Below, one piece after another: positions 10,840 through 23,100 of a stretch of DNA of 64,000 bases. The stretch is from Closterium sp. Naga37s-1 (taxonomy: Eukaryota; Streptophyta; Zygnematophyceae; Desmidiales; Closteriaceae), in assembly GCA_947471745.1 (NCBI GenBank), contig CANJKZ010001162.1, positions 62,001 through 126,000 of the forward strand. Direction: 5' to 3'. The number at the start of each line of letters is the position of its first letter. The stretch's first letter is position 1. The position numbers and the translations under genes were made by a program. The notes below the pieces were generated by a model. That model did not search any database and was not told where the DNA came from. It saw only the letters and a list, made by a program, of their open reading frames with translations.

Positions 10840-13083
10840 ACCTACTTCACTACCCGTACCTAGCCCGTCGACTTCGTCGCCCGCGCCCGGCCCGTACCTA
10901 GCCCGTCGCCCGGCCCGTACCTAGCTCGTCGCCTCGGCCCCGCTGGCCCCGTCGACTTCGTCGCCCGCGCCCGGCCCGTACCTAGCTCGTCGCCAGGCCC
11001 GTACCTAGCCCGTAGCCTCGGCCCCGCTGGCCCCGTCGTCTTCGTCGCCCGCGCCCGGCCCGTACCTAGCTCGTCGCCCGGCCCGTACCTAGCCCGTCGC
11101 TGGCCCGTACGTAGCCCGTCACCTCGGCCCCACTGGCCCCGTCAACTTCGTCGCCCGCGCCAGGCTCGTACCTAGCCCGTCGCCCGACCAGTACCTAGCC
11201 CGTCGACCGGCCCGTACCTAACCCGTCGCCCGGCCCGTACCTAGCCCGTCGCCTTGGCCCCGCTGGCCCCGTCAACTTCGAAGCCAGTCGCCCGGCCCGT
11301 ACCTAGCCCGTCGCCTCGGCCCCGCTGGCCCCGTCAACTTTGACGCCCGTGCCCGGCACGTACCTAGCCCGTCGCCCGGCCCGTACCTAGCCCGCGCCCG
11401 GCCTCGTCTCCTGCCTGCGCCCGGCCCGTACCTAGCCCGTCGCCCGGCCTGTACCTAGCCCGTCGCTCGGCCCGTACCTAGCCTCGCGCCCGGCCCCGTA
11501 CTTGCCCAGCGCCCGGCCCTGTACCTGTTTGGCCCCTCGGCCCCCTAGGCCCCTCGGCCCCCCCTTGGCCCCTCGGCCCCTTGTTTGGCCCCTCGGCCCC
11601 CCCCAAGGCCCCCCCGGCCCCTTGTTTGGCCCTGCGGCCCCTAGGCCTCTCGGCCCCCCACCTCAGAGACTGGCCCCGCGGCCCCTAGGCCCCTCGGCCC
11701 CCTAGGCCCCTCGGCCTCTCCAAGGCCCCCCCGGCCCCTACTTTGGCCCCTCGGCCCCCCCCTAGGCCCCTTGTTTGGCCCCTCGGCCCCCTAGGCCCCT
11801 CGGCCCCCCCAAGGCCCCCCCGGCCCCTTGTTTGGCCCTGCGGCCCCTAGGCCCCTCGGCCACCCACCTCAGAGACTGGCGCCCGGCCCCCCGGCCCCTA
11901 CTTTGGCCCCTCGGCCCCCTAGGCCCCTCGGCCCCCTAGGCCCCTCGGCCCCCCCAAGGCCCCCCCGGCCCCTTGTTTGGCCCCGCGGCCCCTAGGCCCC
12001 TCGGCCTCACCTCAGAGATTGGCGCCCGGCCCCCCCGGCCCCTACTTTGGCCCCTCGGCCCCCTAGGCCCCTTGTTTGGCCCCTCGGCCCCCTAGGCCCC
12101 TCGGCCCCCCCAAGGCTCCCCCGGCCCCTTGTTTGGCCCCGCGGCCCCTAGGCCCCTCGGCCCCACCTCAGAGCCTGGCGCCCGGACCCCGGCCCCTACT
12201 TTGGCCCCTCGGCCCCCTAGGCCCCTTGTTTGGCCCCTCGGCCCCCTAGGCCCCTCGGCCCCCCCCCAAGGCCCCCCAGGCCCCTTGTTTGGCCCCGCGG
12301 CCCCTAGGCCCCTCAGCCCCACCTCAGAGATTGGAGCCCGGCCCCCCGGCCCCTACTTTGGCCCCTCGGCCCCCTAGGCCCTTCGGCCCCGCGGCCCCTA
12401 GGCCCCTCGGACCCGCCTCAGAGACTGTTACCCGGCCCCCCGGCCCCTACTTTGGCCTCTCGGCCCCCTAGGCCCCTTGTTTGGCCCCTCGGCCCCCTAG
12501 GCCCCTCGGCCCCCCCAAGGCCCCCCCAGCCCCTTGATTGGCCCTGCGGCCCCTAGGCCCCTCGGCCACCCACCTCAGAGACTGGCGCCCAGCCCCCCGG
12601 CCCCTACTTTGGCACCTCGGCCCCCTAGGCCCCTCGGCCCCCTAGGCCCCTCGGCCCCCCCAAGGCCCCCCCGGCCCCTTGTTTGGCCCCGCGGCCCCTA
12701 GGCCCCTCGGCCTCACCTCAGAGATTGGCGCCCGGCCCCCCGGCCCCTACTTTGGCCCCTCAGCCCCCTAGGCCCCTTGTTTGGCCCCTCGGCCCCCTAG
12801 GCCCTTCGGCTCCCCCAAGCCCCCCCCCCCCCCCCCCGGCCCCCCCCTTGTTTGGCCTCGCGGCCCCTAGGCCCCTCGGCCCCACCTCAGAGACCGGCGC
12901 CCGGCCCCCCCGGCCTCTTGTTTGGCCCCTCGGCCCCCTAGGCCCCTCGGCCCCCTCTAGGCCCCCCGGCCCCCTGTTTGGCCCCGCGGCCCCTAGGCCA
13001 CTCGGCCCCACCTCAGAGACCGGCACCCGGCCCCCCGGCCCCTTGTTTGGCCCCTCGGCCCCCTAGGCCCCTCGGCCCCTTGT
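10840..13083 (+). repeat. Copia-1 leader: long C-rich tandem arrays
   Basis: About 10840-11510 repeats a unit around cgtacctagcccgtcgcccg. About 11510-13083 repeats units around ggcccctaggcccctcgg with cttgtttggcc and cacctcagagac blocks. The whole 2.2 kb lies between primer site and Gag start. Open frames in it are Pro/Arg/Gly-rich and look like by-products of composition. Confidence 0.85.
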
Positions 13084-13116
13084 TTGGCCCAGCGGCCCCC
13101 AGGCTCCTCTGCCCCT

Positions 13117-16100
13117 ATGGCGTTGCTTCGGGTTCTCCCGTTCGACCCGGAGGGCAGACCTGTAGCATTTGACACGTGGCACGACGATCTGCAACTGTAC
13201 CTACTGAGCGACAGTCGGGACAGTGTCTCGCTGTTTGACCTCGTGTCCGGTGCCACTCCAGCCCCTCCCGCCACAGCTGACGTTTCGACTCGTTCCCAGT
13301 GGCTCTCTCGTGACGCTACTGCCCGCTTGGCCATTCGCAACCACCTGCCCGCAACAGAATGTGCTCACTTTGGCAAGCACAGGACAGCACAGGCCTTGTA
13401 CGACGCTGTCGTTGCTCGCTACTCCTCCCCTGCCACTGCTGCTCTTGGCAGACTGCTACTGCCTTACCTGTTCCCTGAGCTGTCGGCTTTTGCCACAGTA
13501 GCGGACCTGATTACCCACCTGCGCACTAGCGACGCTCGCTACCGCGCTACCGTTCCTGCTGAGTTCCTTCTCACGAACCAGCCCCCCATGTTCATCACCC
13601 TCTGCTTCATAGTCACTCGCCTCCCTGACTCCCTTCGCTCTGTCAGGGACCACTTCCTCACACTCGACCCCACTTCCCTCACTGTTGACCTCCTCGAGCA
13701 GCATCTCCTCGCAGCTGAGACTAGTGCAGTTGCTGTAGGTGCTACTCGTGGCACCCCGCGCTCACCCTTCTTTGAGGGGTGCTCCCCCTCCCCCTTTTCC
13801 TCCTCCTTCGCCTCTGCTGCTGCTGCAGACGTCTCTTTTCCTGAGGACGTCGGTGCTGCTTCGACTAGTACGAAGCGCCGCAACAGCAAGGGCAAGGGTG
13901 GCCGGGGTAGTGGAGGAGGCAGCGGTGGTGGTGGAGGTGGCAGTGGGCGTGGCAGTGGGGGCAGCGGTAGAGGAGGCGGAGGCGGTGGAGGTGGTGGCGG
14001 CGGTGGGACCGGTGGCGGCGGTGGAGGCTCTGGTGGCGGCGGTGGAGGCAGCGGAGGGGGTGGCGGCAGTGGAGGCAGTGGGACCAATGGTAGTCAGTCT
14101 GGACCTCAACGTGGAGGCCCTGGTGGCGGTCGGGGCCAGCAGCAGCAGCGTCGGAGCGAGACTCAGACGCCTCAGCAGCTCCGTGAGTGGTTGGTTCAGC
14201 GTGGGGCGGGCGAGGGTAGTGAGACCTGCCCGTATGTCATTCGCACGGGTCCCCGTGCGGGCAAGACATGCGGGCGGTTTCACACTGAGCGCCGCTGCTT
14301 TTCCCGCCTTGACGACGCCTGGCGCACTGAGTTTGGTGATGACGTCGAGCGCCCTCGCTGGGCGGAGTTGTTTAGGTCGGGAGTTGCCATCTTTGACTTA
14401 GACTTTGATGTTATTATCTCTGCCATGTATGCTTTGTCTTTTAGTGCTAAGGGTGACTGTTACTGGTGTGTGCCGCCTGACCCAGGTATAGCCGCTGCTG
14501 CTCTAAGTGCTAGTGCGTCTGGTACTCCCCCTGGTACTGCGCCTGCTGAGGCCCTGCACACCTTCACGTTAGACTCCGGCGCCTCGCGCTATTTCTTTCG
14601 TGACAGCACCACTCTCACTCCTCTTCCTGCACCTGTTCCGGTCAGACTGGCTGATCCCTCTGGGGACCCGGTCGTTGCCAGTTCCTCCACTGTCCTCCCG
14701 TGTCCGGCGGTTCCGTCCGGCTCACTGTCAGGTCTTCACCTCCCCTCGTTCTCTATGAACTTGGTGAGTACCGCTGCCCTTCAGGATGCGATGGTCACTA
14801 CCACCACTCCTGGGGGTCAGCGTGTGTCGATCTGCACGTGCACGCGGACGGGGCGTCACCTGGCTACGTTCACTCGTCGGCCAGGGTCGAGTCTGTACAC
14901 ACTGGCTACCGAGCCTCCTCAGGTCGCTGCGTCTGCTCAGGTGTCCACGTCAGGTCAGGTAGCCGCCGCTTGCTCGTGTCGCCTCCTGTCGCACCAGACT
15001 CTTCTTTGGCACCACCGCCTGGGTCACCCCTCCCTGCCACGCCTTCGTGGCATGCACTCCCGTCTCCTTTTCTCTGGTCTCCCCAGGTCTCTGCCTCCCC
15101 TGCCGCCCTCGCCTGCCCCGCCCTGTCTTCCTTGCGTCGAGGGGCGGCAGCGCGCCGCTCCTCACTCCTCCTCGTTTCCCCCGACGACTACTCCCCTGCA
15201 GACCCTCCACATGGACGTGTGGGGCCCAGCCCGCGTCAATGGACAGGGCCACGAGCGCTACTTCCTGCTGGTAGTTGACAACTACACGCGATACACCACA
15301 GTCTTCCCCTTGCGCAGCAAGGGTGAAGTCTCTGCTGTCTTGATCCCTTGGATCCGCACAGTCCGTCTCCAGCTGCGTGCGCGTTTCGGCCAGGACCTTC
15401 CTGTCCTGCGTCTGCACTCTGACAGAGGTGGTGAGTTCTCCTCCGACCTCTTGCGGGACTTTTGTCGTGGGGAGGGCATCACCCAGTCGTTCACGCTTCC
15501 GGACTCCCCTCAGCAAAATGGGATTGCTGAGCGCCGCATTGGCTTAGTCATGGAGGTCGCTCGTACCTCCATGATTCATGCGGCCGCTCCCCATTTCCTG
15601 TGGCCGTTTGCGGTCCGGTACGCTGCGCATCAGCTCAACCTTTGGCCCCGTGTCTCCTTGCCGGAGACCTCGCCCACACTGCGTTGGACGGGGAACGTTG
15701 GCGATGCGTCGGTGTTCCGGGTCTGGGGTTCTCGTGCCTTTGTTCGCGATACGTCCGCGGACAAGCTCTCCGCCCGCGCTATTCCATGCGTCTTCCTTGG
15801 CTTTGTCCCTGATGCGCCTGGCTGGCAGTTTTACCACCCCGCCTCGCGCCGTGTCCTCCCTTCTCAGGACGTCACGTTCGACGAGTCGGTTCCCTTCTAC
15901 CGTCTCTTCCCCTTCTGCTCAACCCCTTCCCCGCCCCCGCCGCTTTTTCTTGCTCCCGGTCCGCCTCCGGTAGACCCCCTCCCGCCCCAGGGTCCTGCTC
16001 CCTCGGGAGTGTCTCAGGTAGACCCTCTCTCTGGTACTGTGCCTGTTCAGGTAGCTGTCGTCTCAGGTGCTGCTCCAGGTGCTGCGTCTGGGGGTGCTGC

Positions 16101-18819
16101 GTCTGGGGGTGCGGAGCCGGGGGGTGCGGGGTCTGAGGGTGCTGGGTCTGGGGGTGCTGAGCCTGAGGGTGTTGAGCCTGGGGGTGCTGAGTCGGAGGGT
16201 GCGGAGCCTGAGGGTGCTGAGTCGGAGGGTGCGGAGTCTGGGGGTGCTGAACCTAGGGGTGCTGCTTCGTCTGGAGGTCCTGCTGGTGCTTCACCGCGAC
16301 TGTCCTCGCAGCAGCTGCGTGAGTGGCTTGTTCAGCGTGCACACCGTCGGAGTGGGGCTCCCGGAGCTGGCGAGCCTGGAGGCGCTGGAGCTGGAGGTGC
16401 TGCTGTTACTACTAGAGTTGGAGACCTTACGGAGCCTGAAGCAGCTGGCGCTGGAGGCGGTGGAGCTGGAGTAGCTGGAGTTGGAGGCCCTGGCACAGGA
16501 GGCGCTGGAGCTGCAGGAGCTGGAGTTGTTGACCCTGGTGCTGGAGGTGCTGGAGGCACTGTGCGGCCGCGCCCGTACTTCGTTCCCCTGCTTGAGCAGG
16601 TTCTTGGTGTCCCGTCTTCTACTGGTCTTCCTCCTCCCTTCCTGTGTCCACCGCCTGACCAGTCGCAGTCGCCGTTACAGCCAGCCTCCCCACTGCCTGT
16701 TCCCTCTCCTTACACTGAGCAGTCCAGAGGTCTTACAGAGCGTCGTGAGCCTGCGTCTCGTCCTGTCTCACCTGTTCGCACTGCTCGTCGCGCTCCTCCT
16801 TCGCGTCCTCCCCCTGTCCCAGGCACGCACACCATGGCACCCCGTCCTTCCTCTGTTCCACTGCGTGTTCCTCTGCCTGCTCCTCCTGAGTCCTCTCTTC
16901 CTGAGGTCCCTGACCCTGAGTCTGACCGAGCGCGTGCTGCCAGTCCCACTGTCGCTCGTCTCCTTGCCACTGCTGTCACTGACCCGTCCTTTGAGTCTGC
17001 TGCTGCTTCTGCTCTCGTTGCTGAGCTACTTGAGTTTGCTGCTGCCTGCCGTCTCGACTACGCCTCTGCTCTAGTTGCTGAGTCTGTGCCTGCCAGTCCT
17101 CCGTCCGTCGGGGGTGAGTGTGCTCTTGGCACGGACGTCCTTGAGGACAGGCAGGAGGACTTTGAGTGTCTTGCAGCTGCTGTACCTCGTTTCGCCTCCT
17201 TGCTGCTTGCCCCTGAGGGAGACGCGGATGCTCCTGACATCCCGACCCCGCGCTCTTACGCAGAGGCGATTACGGGTCCTTACTCCTCTCAGTGGCAGGC
17301 AGCTATGGATGCCGAGATGGCATCCTGGAAGTCCACAGGCACTTACGTCGACGAGGTTCCCCCACCTGGGGTGAACATAGTCGATGGCATGTGGATCTTC
17401 AGGGTGAAGCGGCCGCCGGGTTCTCCGTCTGCCTTCAAGGCGCGTTACGTTGCTCGAGGTTTCAGTCAGCGACAGGGAGTTGACTACTTCCAGACCTTCT
17501 CCCCCACCCCAAAGATGACTACTCTTCGGGTGTTGCTGCACGTAGCTGCTCAGCGTGACTACGAGTTACACTCCCTGGACTTCAGTACTGCCTTCCTGCA
17601 GGGCAGCCTGCACGAGGAGATCTGGCTGCGCCGACCACCTGGTTTCACTGGGTCGTTTCCTACAGGTACCTAGTGGAGCCTCCGCCGGCCAGTCTACGGT
17701 CTCCGCCAGGCGCCTCGCGAGTGGCACGACACACTCAGGACTACACTTGCGGCTCTTGGGTTTGTTCCTTCTACAGCAGACCCGTCGCTGTTTCTACGCA
17801 CCGACACCTCGCTGCCGCCCTTCTACGTCCTAGTGTACGTCGACGACCTCGTCTTTGCCACGGCTGACACTGAGGCACCTACCCTAGTGAAGTCCGAGCT
17901 GCAGAAGAGACATACCTGCACTGTCCTGGGTGAACTGCGCAGCTACCTTGGCCTGCAGATCACCCGGGACAGAGCACGGCGCACCATCACACTGACTCAG
18001 TCACACATGGTGCACCAGGTCCTTCAGCGCTTCGGCTTCCAGTAATCCTCGCCACAGCTCACTCCTCTGTCTACCAGCCACTCGCTCTTAGCTCCACCTT
18101 CGTACGAGTCCGTAGAGCCGAGTGGTCCGTACCCAGAGCTTGTGGGTTGCCTCATGTACCTAGTGATTTGCACACGACCTGACCTCGCGTACCCTCTCAG
18201 CCTTCTGGCTCGCTACGTGGCTCCCGGTAGGCACCGAAAGGTGCACTGGGATGCTGCGAAGAGGGTACTGCGTTACCTGTGCAGTACGTCGGGCATGGGG
18301 CTTGTGCTTGGAGGACGGGGTCCTGTTGTCCTCACTGGTCACGCAGACGCCTCCTGGGTTGACGACTCAGCTACGCAGCGGTCGTCGCAGGGTTACACCT
18401 TCAGCCTTGGGTCCGGCTCGGTTTCTTGGCGGTCTACCCGCTCGTCTTCAGTTCTCAGCTCCAGCTGGGAGGCTGAGATCTACGCCGGAGCCATGGCTGC
18501 TCAGGAGCTACGCTGGCTCACCTACTTGCTGACCGACTTGGGAGAGCAGCCTCGTTCGCCTCCAGTCCTGTACGTAGACAACAAGGCCATGATAGCCTTG
18601 TGTCAGGAGCACAGACTGGAGCACAAAACAAAGCACATCGCTCTGCGATACTTCCTTGCTCAAGAGTTGCAGCAGCGTGGTCAGCTTCGTCTAGCGTACG
18701 TGTCCACTCGGGCCAACACTGCTGATGTCTTCACCAAGGCACTTCCGCCTGGTGACCATCAGCGCTTTGTTACTGTGTTAGGCCTTGTGTCTACTTTGCC
18801 TCACTTACTTACTGCCTGA
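13117..18819 (+). CDS. Copia-1 gag-pol coding region
   Basis: A start is likely near MALLRVLPFDPEGRP, after the leader. Domains in order: Gag of the copia type (about 13120-13740), Gly-rich linker, a zinc knuckle spaced C-x13-C-x3-H-x4-C (near 14225), protease FTLDSGASRYFF (14560), GAG-pre-integrase HRLGHPSLPRLRGM (15018), integrase core with LHSDRGGEFSS (15410) and SPQQNGIAERR (15505), Ala/Gly/Glu-rich spacer, reverse transcriptase KARYVARGFSQRQGVDYF (17437) and YVDDLVFA (17833), RNase H VDNKAMIALCQEH (18568). Order PR-IN-RT-RH defines Ty1/copia. Only about two interruptions. Confidence 0.93.
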
Positions 18820-19054
18820 CTCTGCCTGTACTGTGATCTATCTATATACCTGCATGCTTGCACTTGTTAGGGTATGATCACTGTATTGTTTGTTCTCTGT
18901 ATATAACACTGCATGTGAATTGGCCTTGTGGCCCTTTGCTTGTGCTCGGACTGTGTGGTGACTTTGTGATCCACCCTGAGCTTGCTTTGCCTTTCTTGAC
19001 TGGTCTTGTGGCCATTACTCGTTCTGGCTATCCCCCACTTCGCCTATGGGGGTG

Positions 19055-19215
19055 TGTCAAACATATATGCCTAGTTATATCTAGGTTTAGTTTATGTGTT
19101 TATAGCTGTCTAGGCTATAGTGGGTTTAGCCTTAGGGGGTACAAAGTTTCTCTCGACATTCTACTTGTACCCCTTCCCTTTTCCTAGTCAACCATTCTCG
19201 CCTAAGATTCTAACA
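19055..19215 (+). repeat. Copia-1 3' LTR
   Basis: Matches 10630-10790 and is followed directly by the target-site copy gcatc. Confidence 0.95.
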
Positions 19216-19573
19216 GCATCAAGTGAAATGTGACACATCACGCAAGCCACGCTTCAAATTAAGTACATTTGAAGTTCTACACCCAACGAACGCGATCAGC
19301 ATTCAAGGAAACACGGCATGTGCTAGCATAGCAAACTACAGAGATTGGTCACTAACTCCATGCATACACAATTCATTGTGTGCTACTATTGAATACACTT
19401 TACGGACATGAGATATAATATAAAACCCTTGACTTATCATCCTCTCCTTGCAAACGCATAAGGGCATCACGCTTCCTCACAATCTCTCTCTCCCTGATGT
19501 CACTGTGATTTTTGCCTTGGCCAAACATATCTAGCAACTCCCTTGTGATTATTCACTTCAATTGTCAATGCAG
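19216..19573 (+). other. LRR-gene intron, no recognised feature
   Basis: AT-rich intron sequence ending in the acceptor atgcag of the next LRR exon. Confidence 0.5.
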
Positions 19574-19646
19574 GAATCTCTCGACAAACTCACTGTCAGG
19601 CTTCATGCCAGCATCATTCGCAGGCCTCACTAACTTTGAAGGACTT
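19574..19646 (+). CDS. LRR receptor gene, LRR exon with shifted end (73 bp)
   Basis: Acceptor atgcag; the only plausible donor is gtatgt after ggactt. Reads NLSTNSLSGFMPASFAGLTN and then FEGL. The repeat is recognisable (NSLSG, MP in place of IP), but with this donor the exon is 73 bp, not 72, so it would shift the frame of the next exon. Either another donor is used, the gene is decaying, or the exon is skipped; skipping would leave the frame intact because its neighbours are phase-matched. Confidence 0.75.
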
Positions 19647-20182
19647 GTATGTCATCCATTGCTTGTCAAGGATTGCCCCACGGCGCTGTTTTCCCCTGCT
19701 TTATGTTCTTGGGTGAACTAAAACGTTTTCTAATTGTTTCTCCCTTAATACCATGTTCTCCCATTTCCTTGAGATCTACTCCAATACCCCTGCCATGTGC
19801 ATGCACGGTGCTGTCATTTCTGTGAGAATGATAGACGAAAGAATGAATGAACTAGAAATGAGATGGGTACAAATAGAAAACACATAAGTGTTGTACCCTC
19901 TAAGAGCTACCCCACTACAGCCTAAATAGACCATAGCAGATATAAGTTTGACACACCCCCATAGGCAAAGTGGGGGAGAACAAGAGGTCACAAGACCAGT
20001 CAAGAAAAGCAAAGCAAGCTCAGGGTGGATCACAAAGTCACCACACAGTCTGAGCACAAGCAAAGGGCTATAAGGCCAGTTCACATGCAGAGTTATATAA
20101 AGGAAAGCAAACAGTAAAGTGAACACAACCTAGCAAGTGTAAGCATGCAGGTATATGTATATAGAGTACAGTACAAGCAGAG

Positions 20183-23100
20183 TCAAGAAGTCAACAAGTG
20201 AGGCACAGTAGGTACAAGGCCTAACACAGTAGAGAAACGCTGATGATCACAAGGCTGAAGTGCCTTGGTGAAAACATCAGCAGTGTTGGCCTGAGAGGCC
20301 ACGTACGCAAGACGAAGCTGGCCACGCTGCTGCAACTCTCGAGCAAGGAAGTAGCGCAGAGCAATGTGCTTCGTTCTGTGCTCCAGTCTGTGCTCTTGAC
20401 ACAAGGCCAGCAGGGCCTTGTTGTCGACGTACAGAACTGGAGGAGAACGAGGCGCCTCTCCCAAGTCGGTCAGCAGGTAGGTGAGCCACCGAAGCTCCTG
20501 TGCAGCCATGGCCCCAGCGTAGATCTCAGCCTCACAACTGGAGCTGAGAACAGAAGAAGAGCGGGTAGACCGCCAGGAGACAGAACCGGAGCCAAGGCTG
20601 AAGGTGTAACCCTGTGACGACCGCTGCGTAGCCAAGTCGTCAACCCAGGAGGCGTCAGCGTGACCAGTGAGGACAACTCGAGCCCGTCCTCCAAGCACGA
20701 GCCCCATGCCCGATGTACTGCACAAGTATCGCAACACCCTCTTCGCAGCATCCCAGTGCACCTTTCGGTGCCTGCCGGGAGCCACGTAGCGAGCCAGAAG
20801 GCTGAGAGGGTATGCGAGGTCAGGTCGTGTGCAAGTCATCAGGTACATGAGGCAGCCCACAAGCTCTGGATACGGGCCACTCGGCTCTACGGACTCGTCC
20901 GAAGGTGGAGCTGAGAGCGAGTGACCGGTAGGCAGAGGAGTGGACTGTGGTGAGGAGTAGGTGAAGCCGAAGCGTTGAAGGACCTGCTGCACCATGTGTG
21001 ACTGAGTCAAGGTAATGGTGCGCTGTGCTCTGTCCCGGGTGATCCGCAAGCCAAGATAGCTTGTGAGCTCACCCAGGTCTAAGCACGTGTGTCTCTTCTG
21101 CAGCTCGGACTTCACGTGGGCGAGTGCCTCTGTGTCAGCAGTAGCAAAGACAAGGTCGTCTACGTACACAAGAACGTAGAACGGCGGTAGAGTAGCGTCA
21201 GTGCGTAGAAACAGAGAAGGGTCAGCAGTGGAAGGAGCAAAACCAAGAGCAGCAAGAGTCGTCCTGAGCGTGTCGTGCCACTCACGGGGTGCCTGGCGGA
21301 GACCGTAGACTGGCCGCCGGAGGCTCCACTGGGTACCAGCAGGAAACGACCCAGTGAAGCCAGGTGGGCGGCGCAGCCAGATCTCCTCGTGCAGGCTGCC
21401 CTGTAGGAAGGCTGTGCTGAAGTCAAGCGAGTGGAGCTCGTAGTCACGCTGAGCAGCAACGTGCAGCAGTACCCGAAGAGTGGTCATCTTCGGGTTAGGG
21501 GAGAAGGTCTGAAAGAAGTCAACTCCCTGTCGCTGACTGAAGCCACATGCAACGTAACGCGCCTTGAAGGCAGGCGGAGAACCCGGCGGCCGCTTCACCC
21601 TGAAGATCCACATGCCACTGACGATGTTCGCCCCAAGTGGAAGAACCTCGTCTACGTAGGTGCCTGTGGACTTCCAGGAAGCCATCTCTACGTCCATGGC
21701 TGCCTGCCACTGAGAGGAGTAGGGACCCTCTATCGCCTCTGCGTAAGAGCGCGGGGTCGGGATGTCTAGTGCATCCGGGTCTCCCTCAGGGGCAAGCAGC
21801 ATGGACACGAGATGAGGTGAAGCAACAGCAAAACACTCAAGGTCCTCCTGACTGTCCTCAAGGACGTCCGTGCCAAGAGCACACTCACCCCCGACGGATG
21901 GAGGACAGAAAGACGCAGACGCAGACTCGGCAACAAGACTAGCGGCGTAGTCTAGGCGACAGGCTGCAGCAAAGTCAACAAGCTCAGCAACAAGAGCAGA
22001 CGCAGCAGAGGACTCAAACAGAAGGTCAGTGACAGCAGTGGCCAGAAAGCGCGTGACAGTAGGACTAGCAGCACGAAGGGAGTTAGACTCCGGGTCCGGA
22101 CCGTCAGGAAGAGAGGACGCAGGAGGAGAGGGCAGAGGGACACGCTGTGGAGCAGTAGAAGGACGCAGTGTCATAGAGTGAGTGCCTGGGACAGGAGGAA
22201 GACGCGGACGCGAAACACGACCAGCGCGAACAGGACGGACAAGCGACGCAGAACAAGACTCAGGCGACACAGGACGAGACTCAGGCTCACGACGCTCCGT
22301 AAGACCTCTAGTCGGACCAGAGTAAGGAGAAGGACCAGGCAGCGGAAAGGCCGGCTGCAACTGCGACTTGGACTGGACAGGCGGTGGACTCAGGAAAAGG
22401 AGGAGGAGGACCAGGAGAAGGCGGGGAGCCAAGAACCTGCTGAAGGAGCGGAACGAAGTACGGCCGCGGCCGCGCAGCGCCTCGAGGAACAGCAGAGACA
22501 GAACCGGTACGTTCAGCCCCAGGGTCTCCAGTCCCAGCAGCACCTCCAGCAGCTCCAGCACCAGCACCACCTCCAGCAGCACCAGCACCTCCAGTAGCTC
22601 CAGTAGCACCTCCAGCACCTACAGCACCAGCAGCACCTCCAGCAGCTCCAGCACCAGCAGCACCTCCAGTAGCTCCAGCACCAGCACCACCTCCAGCAGC
22701 GCCAGCACCTCTAGTAGCTCCAGTCGCACCTCCAGAACCTCCAGCAGCTCCAGCACCAGCAGCACCTCGACAGCGCCGAGAGTACCACTCACGAAGCCGC
22801 TGTGGAGAGAGGGGCTCCCGCCGCGACGGGACACCCAGAGCACCTCCAGACTCAGCACCCCCAGGCTCAGCACCCCCAGTCTCAGCACCCCCAGTCTCAG
22901 CACCCCTAGCAGCACCTGAGTCGACAGCTACCTCGACCGGCTCGGTAGGGTCTACCTGGGACACACATGAGGGGGCAGGACCCTGGGGGGCGAGGGGGTC
23001 TACCAGGGGAGTACCTGGTGCGAGGAAGAGCGGCGGGGGGGGGGGGAAAGGCAGTGCGGTAGGGAAAGAGACGGTAGTACGACACCGACTCGTCGAACGT

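Larger units (their letters stand above)
10630..19215 (+). mobile_element. Copia-1, Ty1/copia LTR retrotransposon in an LRR-gene intron
   Basis: 161-bp LTRs at 10630-10790 and 19055-19215 start TGTCAAAC and end TCTAACA; by eye they differ at about five positions. Target-site duplication gcatc is perfect (10625-10629, 19216-19220). The primer site TGGTATTTAGAGC follows the 5' LTR, and a G-run (tatgggggtg) precedes the 3' LTR. Parts in order: LTR, C-rich leader array, Gag, zinc knuckle, protease, integrase, reverse transcriptase, RNase H, LTR. It looks nearly whole with about two interruptions. Inserted in the sense direction of the LRR gene. Young to moderate age from LTR divergence. Confidence 0.95.
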
